Below are positions 7,279 through 14,187 of a stretch of DNA of 44,752 nt, piece by piece. The translations under genes and the position numbers were made by a program. A model generated the notes under the pieces. It was not told the DNA's origin. It saw only the letters and a program-made list of their open reading frames with translations, and searched no databases. This DNA comes from a virus. Positions within the stretch are counted from its first letter, which is position 1, and every line of letters begins with the position of its first letter. The DNA is taken from IMG/VR virus record IMGVR_UViG_3300046472_000096, positions 1 through 44,752 of that record, one strand, 5' to 3'.

Positions 7279-8051
7279 TTTTTCGCACTCTCTGTTCTCA
7301 GTGAAAAAACTTCACCAGCAACGAATCTGAGGGGCGAATCGTGGGCGAGTTTCAAAGCAGAACGCATAAGTCCCACGTGTTCAGGTTCAGACCACCAGTC
7401 GACGAAGTACTGATTCGGCGTTCGAATCTCCCACGGGTTCCGTCTGAGGGGGTGAATGGGAAGGAACCAAGTCAGGAACGTCTGCTTCTGCAGGGTGCCT
7501 TCCAGCTCGATTCTGACCTGTTCCCAGATGCGATCGAGTTCAGCTGCTTCGAGAGCGATGTCGTGATAATCGTCAAAGGAAAAAAGGGCAGAAGTCTCAG
7601 CCGGGGGTAGGTTCTTCCCATTGGGTTCTGAAGGGTTAATGGAGCATGTGACACTGTGACCTGTGGAAATCGCTGACTTGTCACTTGGACAGGTGACACC
7701 CTGACACATGGGGGCAGGTGACTCTGTGTCACATGGACCGTGTGACTTTGTGGCACTTGGTGGCACCAGATGCAGGATGTAAATGTTCTGCTCGAATCGC
7801 CCTTGGGTTGCTGGCTCTCGACGGGTTGAAATCAGACCCAGATCGACGAGCAGTTTGAGGGATCGAATGACGGTTCGTCTGTTCAGGCTGGTGATCTCTG
7901 AAAGGGTCGACTGCATCGGCCAGCATTCTTCCTGGCCTTCTGGGGTTCCGCGCGGGTGGCTGGCGTAGTTGGCGAGTGCGATCAGGGTCAATTTCGCTGA
8001 CGGGTTTTCGATGTAGGTGCTGAATGCCCAGTTGAGGGCTTTGATACTCAA
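7275..8051 (-). CDS. Replication initiator: HTH plus DnaA domain-I-like protein
   Basis: 258 aa from TTG 8051, chosen because AGAGGA lies 6 nt before it and the product then begins LSIKALNWAF; the frame stays open to 8105. Residues about 5-90 are a helix-turn-helix of the phage replication-protein type (LIALANYAS, STLSEITSLNRRTVIRSLKLLVDLGLI). Residues about 95-165 are a Cys/Ser/Thr-rich linker encoded by repeat DNA. Residues about 173-248 match DnaA domain I: WEQVRIELEG, FLTWFLPI, TPNQYFVDWW, PLRFVAGE. DnaA domain I contacts DnaB helicase and DiaA/HU in bacteria, so this protein may bind its own origin and recruit the host helicase. No phage helicase or primase is encoded. Confidence 0.75.
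   Translation of the reverse strand: MSIKALNWAFSTYIENPSAKLTLIALANYASHPRGTPEGQEECWPMQSTLSEITSLNRRTVIRSLKLLVDLGLISTRREPATQGRFEQNIYILHLVPPSATKSHGPCDTESPAPMCQGVTCPSDKSAISTGHSVTCSINPSEPNGKNLPPAETSALFSFDDYHDIALEAAELDRIWEQVRIELEGTLQKQTFLTWFLPIHPLRRNPWEIRTPNQYFVDWWSEPEHVGLMRSALKLAHDSPLRFVAGEVFSLRTESAKK
7648..7746. repeat. Iteron-like GTGAC/GTCAC cluster, candidate replication origin
   Basis: Within 99 bp, GTGAC starts at 7648, 7656, 7693, 7718 and 7742, and its complement GTCAC at 7680 and 7728. The last three direct copies are spaced 25 and 24 bp. Two inverted pairs are visible: GTGAC-N5-GTCAC (7718-7732) and TGTCAC-N8-GTGACA (7679-7698). The cluster falls in the linker between the two domains of the initiator, the position of the lambda origin inside gene O. 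Chance would give well under one copy. Origin function is inferred. Confidence 0.55.
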
Positions 8052-8098
8052 TGCTGATCCTCTCCCCGTGCTGATCCAGATTTCAAAAGGGGTGCTGG

Positions 8099-8149
8099 CG
8101 GGCACATGCCCGGATCAGCGGTGAGCTTCTATCGAGGGGCGACCTCGAT
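8099..8149. other. Two hairpins in the leader of the initiator gene
   Basis: The stretch 8052-8301 lacks a convincing gene. It holds CGGGC-ACAT-GCCCG (8099-8112) and ATCGAGG-GGCGA-CCTCGAT (8131-8149). They lie upstream of the TTG start at 8051 and downstream of the gene ending at 8302. They may be a terminator for that gene or a leader structure controlling the initiator. No clear T tract follows either one. Confidence 0.4.
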
Positions 8150-8301
8150 ATCGGCCCGCCAGCAGAGCCGACAAATTACGCCGCTGATTCTGGGTCGTCA
8201 ATGGGAAAGTTCCGCGATCAATGCCAGACGAGTGTAGACAGCAGGTGGCACTTTGCAGACACGATGACGTGCGTGCAATTCCGCAAAGTGGTAGCCAGGC
8301 G

Positions 8302-8556
8302 TCAGCGATCGGGTGGTCGAGACGTGAAGAACGGGGATCGTGGGCTGCCCCGATACCACTCCGGGTTTCGTTCCTGAGCGCGTGCCATCATGTCGTCGTA
8401 GTACTGCAGCGCTTTGATGTGCTTCGCGTTCGCGATCGCTTCCCTGATCGACCTGGCGATGGCACACGCTGCTTCTGGTTCATCGCCGCAGTCATCGCAG
8501 TCTGCCCAGTGCGCCAGCAGATCTGCTTCGAGTTTCGTGACGTCAGTCTCAGTCAT
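8302..8556 (-). CDS. Small acidic hypothetical protein
   Basis: 84 aa. GAGGAG lies about 8 nt before the ATG. The N-terminal half is acidic with a CDDCGDEPEAAC stretch that could hold a metal; the second half is a helix (IREAIANAKHIKALQYYDDMM) and a basic Pro/Ser-rich tail. It overlaps the gene before it by 8 bp. No family recognised. Confidence 0.6.
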   Translation of the reverse strand: MTETDVTKLEADLLAHWADCDDCGDEPEAACAIARSIREAIANAKHIKALQYYDDMMARAQERNPEWYRGSPRSPFFTSRPPDR

Positions 8557-8755
8557 GGAGTTTCTCCTCGTTGTAGGGTTCGACGGTCATGTAGACAGAC
8601 CCGCAATGCCGGCAGATCTGCACCACGTACATTTCAGATCGATCGCGAGAGGGGATCCGCTGCGGGTGCATCGGTCCGGAGACGTCGACCAGCTCGATCG
8701 GTTCGTGTGGCCCCCGGCCGTGTCGATGCGCATGGCAGAAGTTCGCGACGATCAT
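8549..8755 (-). CDS. Small Cys/His protein
   Basis: 68 aa from ATG 8755, which overlaps the stop of the upstream gene (ATGA). It carries FCHAHRHGRG near the N-terminus and ICRHCGSVYM near the C-terminus, suggesting one zinc site. The frame is open much further upstream, but that part shadows the neighbouring gene. No family recognised. Confidence 0.55.
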   Translation of the reverse strand: MIVANFCHAHRHGRGPHEPIELVDVSGPMHPQRIPSRDRSEMYVVQICRHCGSVYMTVEPYNEEKLHD

Positions 8756-9015
8756 GAGTTCTTCTCCTTCTGGGAGAGGGCCAGCAGCTGGTGCGGAATG
8801 AAGACGCGCTTGCCGTCTTTGTCGAACGTCCACCAGCGTGCTTCGCCGGGGTTGATGTTGTTCGCCTCGAGATACGGGCGAATCGCTTCGAATCGTTTGT
8901 GACCCTTGCACGCCTGACAGGGTCCGGGGTGGCGCCCGTTGATATCTTCCACCAGGCAGAACATGCAGGTGCAGCTGTGGGTGTTGTCGCAGTGCCAGCA
9001 GAGCCACTCAGTCAT
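8752..9015 (-). CDS. Small zinc-binding protein
   Basis: 87 aa. The first 40 residues hold eight Cys: WLCWHCD, CTCMFC and PCQACKG, so one or two zinc sites are likely. The second half is mixed (ARWWTFDKDGKRVFIPHQLL). Coupled by a 4-bp overlap to the next gene. Probably a nucleic-acid-binding accessory protein; the function is unknown. Confidence 0.65.
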   Translation of the reverse strand: MTEWLCWHCDNTHSCTCMFCLVEDINGRHPGPCQACKGHKRFEAIRPYLEANNINPGEARWWTFDKDGKRVFIPHQLLALSQKEKNS

Positions 9016-9127
9016 GGCGTCGCGCTTCGCGCTTCAGTTTGTTGCGCTGCTTTTTGGTGAGCTTGTCGACTTCGATCTTCACCAGCTGCCCGTCGCGCCC
9101 GACCATGTGGCGGGATCCGTCGCGCAT
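9008..9127 (-). CDS. Possible small basic protein (start unclear)
   Basis: The frame ending at 9008 is open up to 9466, but its upstream half lies over the ribbon-helix-helix gene in another frame, and no ATG, GTG or TTG occurs between 9127 and 9355. From ATG 9127 it would be 39 aa and very basic (KKQRNKLKREARRHD). The stop overlaps the next gene by 8 bp, as real neighbours do here. Either the short form is used, or the two frames are both coding, or it is a shadow. Confidence 0.35.
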   Translation of the reverse strand: MRDGSRHMVGRDGQLVKIEVDKLTKKQRNKLKREARRHD

Positions 9128-9264
9128 GTGGTACGGGCTGCCCGGCAGGAACTCGGTGATGACGTGCGCTGTCGCGACCCGCGATCGGGGTCTGGTTTTG
9201 TACGCGGGAATTCTCTTGTGCAGTCGCGACAGATCAAACGGCAGGGGCTGATCTGCAGGGACCG

Positions 9265-9429
9265 TCAGAGGTCCGCTTGCTTCGATGGGAAGTTCAGCTG
9301 CTGGATCACATATTGCGTCAGCGTCTCGCAGCCCATCGCCTTTGCTTTCTTCTTCCATCGTTCGAGGTCCTTCTTGTCGACTCTGATATTGAGGTTCGCG
9401 TCCTTCACGAATCGCGTGATCTTTTTCAT
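9265..9429 (-). CDS. Ribbon-helix-helix transcription regulator
   Basis: 54 aa from ATG 9429 (a GTG at 9447 is possible). The pattern is that of a small RHH/Arc-CopG protein: strand ANLNIRV, helix KDLERWKKKAKAMG, then TLTQYVIQQLNF. These dimers bind short palindromes. It is the first leftward gene of the divergent switch, and its start codon lies just below a 12-bp inverted repeat that contains both -35 boxes, so it probably regulates itself and the rightward arm. No Shine-Dalgarno sequence precedes it. Confidence 0.7.
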   Translation of the reverse strand: MKKITRFVKDANLNIRVDKKDLERWKKKAKAMGCETLTQYVIQQLNFPSKQADL

Positions 9430-9437
9430 GGGCGTGC

Positions 9438-9522
9438 AGTCTTGCACTTTGAAAGTCGAGTGTCAATATCGCTGATGTGTAACAGGTTATTGTGTTGACA
9501 CTCGACCATGCGCGGCTAGAAT
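9438..9522. promoter_or_regulatory. Divergent promoters sharing a 12-bp inverted-repeat operator
   Basis: GTCGAGTGTCAA (9455-9466) and TTGACACTCGAC (9495-9506) are a perfect 12-bp inverted repeat 28 bp apart. Each arm contains TTGACA. Rightward: TTGACA 9495-9500, 16-bp spacer, TAGAAT 9517-9522, and the ATG only 9 nt later at 9532. Leftward: TTGACA 9466-9461, 17-bp spacer, a weak AAGACT 9443-9438, and an ATG 8 nt later at 9429. Both transcripts would be leaderless or nearly so. An operator covering both -35 boxes would let one repressor control both arms. Confidence 0.75.
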
Positions 9523-9531
9523 GTTCTGCCT

Positions 9532-9903
9532 ATGCCAAACGAATCGAGAACACCCACCCTGAAGACCCTCAGTGCAGAGTTCGACGACTACAAAGTTCCT
9601 CACAAGTATCGCGGCGGCATTGTCCGCTATGTGATCGACGGCGTGCTGCCTGGCAGCTTTCTGCGTGCCGTGTTCGCGAATGACTTCGTCGCTGCTGCCA
9701 TTCGCTGCGACGACGAGACGTTCATCGCGGATATGCGATCGCTGGCCCGCTGGGTCTTCAATGAATGCCCAATGGATCGCTGGGGCGATAACGCGAGTGT
9801 CGCCGCTTGGGTGGTGAAGAAAGAACACGAACGCGCAAAGCAGCACGATGCCGATCACGGGCCCGATGGCGACGCGACCACCCCCGGCTTCTTCACGAAA
9901 TGA
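9532..9903 (+). CDS. Phage hypothetical protein, first gene of rightward arm
   Basis: 123 aa. The central KYRGGIVRYVIDGVLPGSFLRAVFANDF motif region is one I have often seen in phage early proteins of unknown function. The second half has WVFNECPMDRWGDNASVAAW and a polar tail. It starts 9 nt after a -10 box with no Shine-Dalgarno sequence. The stop overlaps the nuclease start (ATGA at 9900), so it heads the recombination operon. Confidence 0.7.
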   Translation: MPNESRTPTLKTLSAEFDDYKVPHKYRGGIVRYVIDGVLPGSFLRAVFANDFVAAAIRCDDETFIADMRSLARWVFNECPMDRWGDNASVAAWVVKKEHERAKQHDADHGPDGDATTPGFFTK

Positions 9904-10826
9904 ACGACGAGCAGCCGATCATCACGCCCGTCGTGTTCGATATCATCCCGGCCGGATCCGCTGGCAGCGGGTTCACGGGTGAGGAACCGATCGGCGGATA
10001 CACTCCGCGCCGGCGGCCGCAGTTGCATATCTCCGGACTCGATACGCTGTGGGGATGTGGCGAACGTTTTTATCGCATCTACATCGTGAAGGAACGCAGC
10101 GACGCCAGTGTCGCGATGATCGTCGGCCTGGCTGTCGACAAAGCGGTCAACGAGAACCTCGAGAACAAAATGGATACGGGCGACTTGCTCGACGTCGACG
10201 AGGTCCGCGCGATCGCTGCAGACACCTTTGAAATCGAATGGAGCCTGAAGACGATCGTCTATCGACACCACGAATGGGTGAGGGGTGAAGCGATCGTCAA
10301 GGCGGAAGCCAAAGAGAAAGCGATCCGACTCGCAGCGCTCCACCATGAAGCGATCGCGCCGGGGATCAATCCGACTCATGTGCAGCGCAGCTGGGCGATC
10401 GAGATCCCGGGGATGCCGTTTGACCTTGTCGGCACGATCGATATACAGGAGGGGCGTCGATCGATCCGAGACACGAAGTCAGCAGAGAAGTCCCCGAACG
10501 GCAACATCGCAGACGTCAGCGATCAGCTGACTGCTTACGACCTCGCAGTTCTCACCATCGATGGTTTCCAGGTCGAGAAATTGAAACTGGATTATCTGAT
10601 CAACAACAAGGTCGCTGTAGCGAAGACGCTGGAGTCGACCCGTAACGCAGACGATCATCGCGTCTTTATGAACCGCGTGGAAAACGCGGCAGAGGTGATC
10701 GGGAAGGGAGCATTCACGCCCGCACGACCCGCAGACTGGATCTGCAGCCGCGACTTCTGTGGCTTTGCTGACAGCTGCCGCTATTTCAAAAAACCCAAGA
10801 GCATCGTAATTCAACAAGGAGAGTAG
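9900..10826 (+). CDS. PD-(D/E)XK nuclease with Cas4/AddB-type Fe-S cysteines
   Basis: 308 aa from ATG 9900. The nuclease core is visible as LVGTIDIQEG followed by IRDTKSAEKSP (D...DxK), with a QLTAYDLAV helix after it (QxxxY motif). One Cys lies near the N-terminus in LWGCGERFYR and three near the C-terminus in ICSRDFCGFADSC. This spacing is that of the 4Fe-4S cluster holding Cas4/AddB/RecB-like exonucleases together. Such enzymes resect DNA ends. The next two genes are a candidate annealing protein and an SMC-like ATPase. The frame is open upstream to 9807 but the ATGA overlap favours 9900. Confidence 0.85.
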   Translation: MNDEQPIITPVVFDIIPAGSAGSGFTGEEPIGGYTPRRRPQLHISGLDTLWGCGERFYRIYIVKERSDASVAMIVGLAVDKAVNENLENKMDTGDLLDVDEVRAIAADTFEIEWSLKTIVYRHHEWVRGEAIVKAEAKEKAIRLAALHHEAIAPGINPTHVQRSWAIEIPGMPFDLVGTIDIQEGRRSIRDTKSAEKSPNGNIADVSDQLTAYDLAVLTIDGFQVEKLKLDYLINNKVAVAKTLESTRNADDHRVFMNRVENAAEVIGKGAFTPARPADWICSRDFCGFADSCRYFKKPKSIVIQQGE

Positions 10827-10828
10827 TT

Positions 10829-12163
10829 ATGTCGAGTTCACAAGAGACGAGTTTGATCAGTTCGCGAACCGATATGTCGATCGAGCTGACGCAGACGTCT
10901 GCAATCGCAGAAAAACAATTCGAGATTCAATCCGCGATCATGGTCGCAAAGAAGTTCCCACGCAATGAGGACCAGTGCTTCGCGAAGCTGATGACGAGCT
11001 GCGCCCGGCCGTCGTTTGCTGAAGAGGCCAGCTACAGTTTCAAACGTGGCAGAAAGAAGAACGACAAGGGCGACTGGGTCGACAATTTCGTCGAGGGGCC
11101 CAGCGTCAATCTCGCACGCGAAGCAGGGCGCATCTGGGGCAATGTCCGCTGGGGTCTGGATATCATTCGCGACGAGCCAGGTATTCCCTCGCCAGATGGG
11201 AAGACTGACGCGATCGGGGGCAGACGTGGGATCCGCGGCTGGGCGTGGGACATGGAGACGAACACGAAGATCTCCGCTGAAGCAGAGTTTCTCAAACTGA
11301 TCCAGCGCAAGGAACGTGAAGAGGGTGGCGGCTATAAGAAAGACGCGAAGACCCTCTGGGTGATTCCAGACGAGCGTGATCTGCGTGAGCTGACAAACAG
11401 ACAGGGCGCCTTTCTCGTTCGTAACTGCATCCTGCAGGTGCTGCCGAAAGATCTGATCGAGGATGCACGATCGCGCTGCACAGCGACGCTGCAGAAGGAC
11501 GCCAAAGACGATCCAGTCGCCGCGCGTCGAAAGATCATCATCGCGTTTCAGGACGTCAGCGTCAGCCCCGAAATGCTGGAGACGTATCTCCGGCACCCTC
11601 TCGATCAGACCAGCCCCGTCGAACTCGTCGAGCTGCGCAAGATCTACAAGTCGATCGTCGACGGCAATGCACGCTGGGCAGAGTTCGTCGAATCCCCTGA
11701 CGAACGCGCTGAACGCGAGAAGGGCAAAGTCGACATGGATAAGCTGAAGCAGTCGACTGAACAGAACCGTGGGCACGATGACCATCAGCTGAACCAGCTG
11801 AAGACTGACGACAAGAAAGACGAGACGAAGAACGAACCCGAAAAAGGCGCCCCGCTGCCCCAGACCCCAGCAGAGATCGAAGCAGCTGCAGCAGCTGCGA
11901 CAGCAGCGACAAAAACGCAGACGGGTGATACAACCTCCGACCTCTCGCAGCTCCCAAAGGGCCTCGAGATCACAGATCCCGAAGCACTCTGCACCGAACC
12001 GCAGTTTGATTATCTGGGCACCGCCAGGCTCAAACACGATATCGATCCCAGCGTGTGGACGAAATGGGTGCGGGGTAAGTTCGACATTCGCGGAACGTCC
12101 AAGCTGCAGCAGAAGCACTTCTTCACTGCGCTGGCGTTCATCACCAACGGAGGTAAAGAGTAA
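10829..12163 (+). CDS. Candidate recombination (single-strand annealing) protein
   Basis: 444 aa; GGAGAG stands about 5-8 nt before the ATG. The conserved-looking core (about 25-260) has SFAEEASYSFKRGRK, VEGPSVNLAREAGRIWGN, GIRGWAWDMETNT and RELTNRQGAFLVRNC. A charged, Ala-rich linker follows (about 295-375). The C-terminal region (EPQFDYLGTARLKHDID to the end) resembles the small helical tails of phage annealases. I know similar proteins only as unnamed phage proteins. Its place between an Fe-S nuclease and a RecF/SMC-like ATPase suggests RecT/Erf-like work, which is inference. Confidence 0.6.
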   Translation: MSSSQETSLISSRTDMSIELTQTSAIAEKQFEIQSAIMVAKKFPRNEDQCFAKLMTSCARPSFAEEASYSFKRGRKKNDKGDWVDNFVEGPSVNLAREAGRIWGNVRWGLDIIRDEPGIPSPDGKTDAIGGRRGIRGWAWDMETNTKISAEAEFLKLIQRKEREEGGGYKKDAKTLWVIPDERDLRELTNRQGAFLVRNCILQVLPKDLIEDARSRCTATLQKDAKDDPVAARRKIIIAFQDVSVSPEMLETYLRHPLDQTSPVELVELRKIYKSIVDGNARWAEFVESPDERAEREKGKVDMDKLKQSTEQNRGHDDHQLNQLKTDDKKDETKNEPEKGAPLPQTPAEIEAAAAAATAATKTQTGDTTSDLSQLPKGLEITDPEALCTEPQFDYLGTARLKHDIDPSVWTKWVRGKFDIRGTSKLQQKHFFTALAFITNGGKE

Positions 12164-13509
12164 TGGCACAGAAAAAATTTCGCGTCAGTCTGATTAAGTT
12201 CCACAACGTCATGGGCCTCGTCGACGCAGAGGTCAAGCCGGGGGCGCTGACGTTGATCGACGGCAAGAACGGGCTGGGCAAGACCAGCCACATCGAGGGG
12301 ATCAAAGCGACTCTCGGCAAGGGTCATAAAGCGACCCTTGTCCGCGAGGGCAAAGAGCAGGGCGACTGCGTCATCGTCCTCGACGATGGTGATGGGACGC
12401 CCCTGAACGTCAGCGCCACGTTCAGGAAAGACGAGACGAAGCGACAGATCGGGTATGAGGGGCAGTCGCCAATGTCGCGCACTGCTGAAGTCATCGCGGG
12501 GCTGCGCAATGAGTTCACGCTGTTCCCCACTTCGTTTCTGACGAAGGACAAAGATCAGCGCATGGATCTGTTTCTGTCTGCGATCCCGTTGAAGGTGACG
12601 AAAGACCAGGTCGCGGAAATGTTGAAGCTCTGCCCCAATGGGAAGCTGATCGATATCGATCGGCACGCGTTCAAGGTCATCACTGAGATCGAGAAGAGCA
12701 TCTACGACGAACGCACGCGACTGAACGCAGTCGTGACGAACAATCGAAAGACAGCAGCGACGATGACTGCTGCACTCCCTCCGGAAGCGAAAGAGGGTGA
12801 GACTGCAGCTGCAGCGCTGGTAGAGATCCGCGCCGGCATCGAAACACTCGATGGCGCATTTCAGAAAGCTCAGACTGAAATGGCAGCGAACCGCGACAGG
12901 ACGATCGCTGCAGCTCAGAAAGATTTCGATGACGCCGTCGCGAAAGCCAGAGAGAAGAAAGACCTCGCTGTCGCTGAATCGCGTCAGGACTACGACGACG
13001 CCCGCGGTGACCTGGTGAAGAAGCACGAAGCTGAACGCACGGTGATGATGCAGCGTGCAGCGACTGAATCAGCCAAAGCTGAAACGTTCGTTCGATCTGC
13101 TGAGAGTCGAAAGCTGATCGCGACGTTGACCGCTGAAGCAGATCAGACGCAGCTGATCGCTGACGCGATGACTGTCGCACTCGACGAGAAGCTGCGCGAC
13201 GTGCGCACGGGCCTCGTCGACCAGTGTCCGATCAAAGGCGTGACGATCAAAGAACGCGATATCTACGTCAAGAATGCAGAGGGCCAGGAAATACCCTTTG
13301 ACGCTGTGAACACGCGGGAGCGGATCCGCGTCGCGACTGATCTCTGTCTGCTGCACGCTGGGCCGCTGCCCCTTGTGCTGATGGATGGGGCTGAAGCTCT
13401 CGATCAGGAATCGCTTGACGAGCTGCGTGACGCGATGGAAGCACGCGGGGCGCAGTGCATCGCGACGCGGGTGACAGACGACGAGACGATAAAGATCCAC
13501 CGACACTGA
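12163..13509 (+). CDS. SMC/RecF-like ATPase
   Basis: 448 aa. Walker A is DGKNGLGKTS (about 33-42) after a KFHNVMGLVDAEVKPG strand pair typical of RecF/SMC/Rad50 N-termini. Residues about 190-330 are a charged coiled coil (AKAREKKDLAVAESRQDYDD). The C-terminal lobe has LVLMDGAEALDQESLDEL; here Gly follows the Walker B Asp where Glu is usual, with Glu two further on, so hydrolysis may be altered. No clear zinc hook CxxC is seen. It overlaps the upstream gene and probably handles DNA ends with the nuclease, like a small SbcC. Confidence 0.8.
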   Translation: MAQKKFRVSLIKFHNVMGLVDAEVKPGALTLIDGKNGLGKTSHIEGIKATLGKGHKATLVREGKEQGDCVIVLDDGDGTPLNVSATFRKDETKRQIGYEGQSPMSRTAEVIAGLRNEFTLFPTSFLTKDKDQRMDLFLSAIPLKVTKDQVAEMLKLCPNGKLIDIDRHAFKVITEIEKSIYDERTRLNAVVTNNRKTAATMTAALPPEAKEGETAAAALVEIRAGIETLDGAFQKAQTEMAANRDRTIAAAQKDFDDAVAKAREKKDLAVAESRQDYDDARGDLVKKHEAERTVMMQRAATESAKAETFVRSAESRKLIATLTAEADQTQLIADAMTVALDEKLRDVRTGLVDQCPIKGVTIKERDIYVKNAEGQEIPFDAVNTRERIRVATDLCLLHAGPLPLVLMDGAEALDQESLDELRDAMEARGAQCIATRVTDDETIKIHRH

Positions 13510-13519
13510 GGGGGCAGCA

Positions 13520-13708
13520 ATGGATGTTCAGACGCAAGATCTGCTTTTGAAAGTGGTCGACTTCATATCGAAGATCGAACACGGGAAAATCCAGACGAGT
13601 CGATCAGTTCAGATCGAAGCTGCTCAGCTAAATCAGGATATCAATGACCGTTTGGAGCAGCAGCGACAGAGCGAAGAAGACGCTGACAATGCTGCTGCCT
13701 GTCAATAA
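13520..13708 (+). CDS. Small helical hypothetical protein
   Basis: 62 aa preceded by GGGGGCAG. Helical and charged throughout (LLLKVVDFISKIEHGKI, then a Gln/Glu/Asp-rich end). No family recognised. It closes the recombination block; a hairpin and long stem follow it before the next gene. Confidence 0.5.
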   Translation: MDVQTQDLLLKVVDFISKIEHGKIQTSRSVQIEAAQLNQDINDRLEQQRQSEEDADNAAACQ

Positions 13709-13731
13709 TTGCTGCACGCGCAGCGATCGGT

Positions 13732-13846
13732 GCCAGTGACGTTCACTGGCGAATGGCTCTGGGGGCGTGACTAACAACCGAAAGGGGAATTTAGCGTGCG
13801 AAGCGACTCGCCCCCAGAGTTTAACCCGAGAACACGACAATGCTGA
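13732..13846 (+). promoter_or_regulatory. Structured leader with a possible 16-codon leader peptide
   Basis: GCCAGTGA-CGT-TCACTGGC (13732-13750) is an 8-bp hairpin. CTCTGGGGGCG (13757-13767) pairs perfectly with 13809-13819 (11 bp). In the loop, AAAGGGG stands 8 nt before GTG 13796, which opens a 16-codon frame ending TGA 13844-13846, overlapping the next gene's ATG (13840). Translating the peptide would open the long stem and couple to the next gene. This looks like an attenuator or leader, though a simple terminator is also possible. Confidence 0.45.
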
Positions 13847-14187
13847 CACCGGAAGAACAAGACTGGGCCTATGAAGCAGTGAAGCTGGTGCGCGAGATCC
13901 AGCTGCGACTCGACGGTGGCGCGGAATTCAAACGACGCGGCCGCTCTGATCCTTCAGGGTTCTTCGTCGACCAGAAGGAACGTGTCGAACGATACAAGAC
14001 GAACGTCAGGATGACCAGCGGCCAGATGGTGTGGCTGCGCGATATCGCAAAGACAGGGCTGATCGGCGGGATCATTCGCAAGAAAGATCGCGTCAATGTC
14101 AGCGACAGCTGTGCTGAGGGTGATCACGTCGACTGTTACGATCGAATCTGTGCGTGCGAATGCCATAGTAAAAAGCAGGTCGCATGA
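13840..14187 (+). CDS. Hypothetical protein with C-terminal Cys motif
   Basis: 115 aa. The N-terminal two thirds are helical (EEQDWAYEAVKLVREIQLRL, RMTSGQMVWLRDIAKTG). The C-terminus has DSCAEGDHVDCYDRICACECH, five Cys plus His, probably one zinc site. It is overlapped by the possible leader peptide upstream and by the next gene downstream (ATGA). No family recognised. Confidence 0.6.
   Translation: MLTPEEQDWAYEAVKLVREIQLRLDGGAEFKRRGRSDPSGFFVDQKERVERYKTNVRMTSGQMVWLRDIAKTGLIGGIIRKKDRVNVSDSCAEGDHVDCYDRICACECHSKKQVA

Noticed and set aside
8198-8467. Minus-strand ORF of 89 codons
   Set aside because: Shadow of the 84-aa gene in another frame; Arg/His-rich and without a ribosome site.
9128-9466. 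Long form of the ORF ending at 9008
   Set aside because: Its TTG start is the -35 box itself and half of it overlaps the convincing RHH gene in another frame.
10838-12169. Long minus-strand ORF of 443 codons
   Set aside because: It is the antisense shadow of the 444-aa plus-strand protein in GC-rich DNA; no domain signs and it conflicts with the operon.
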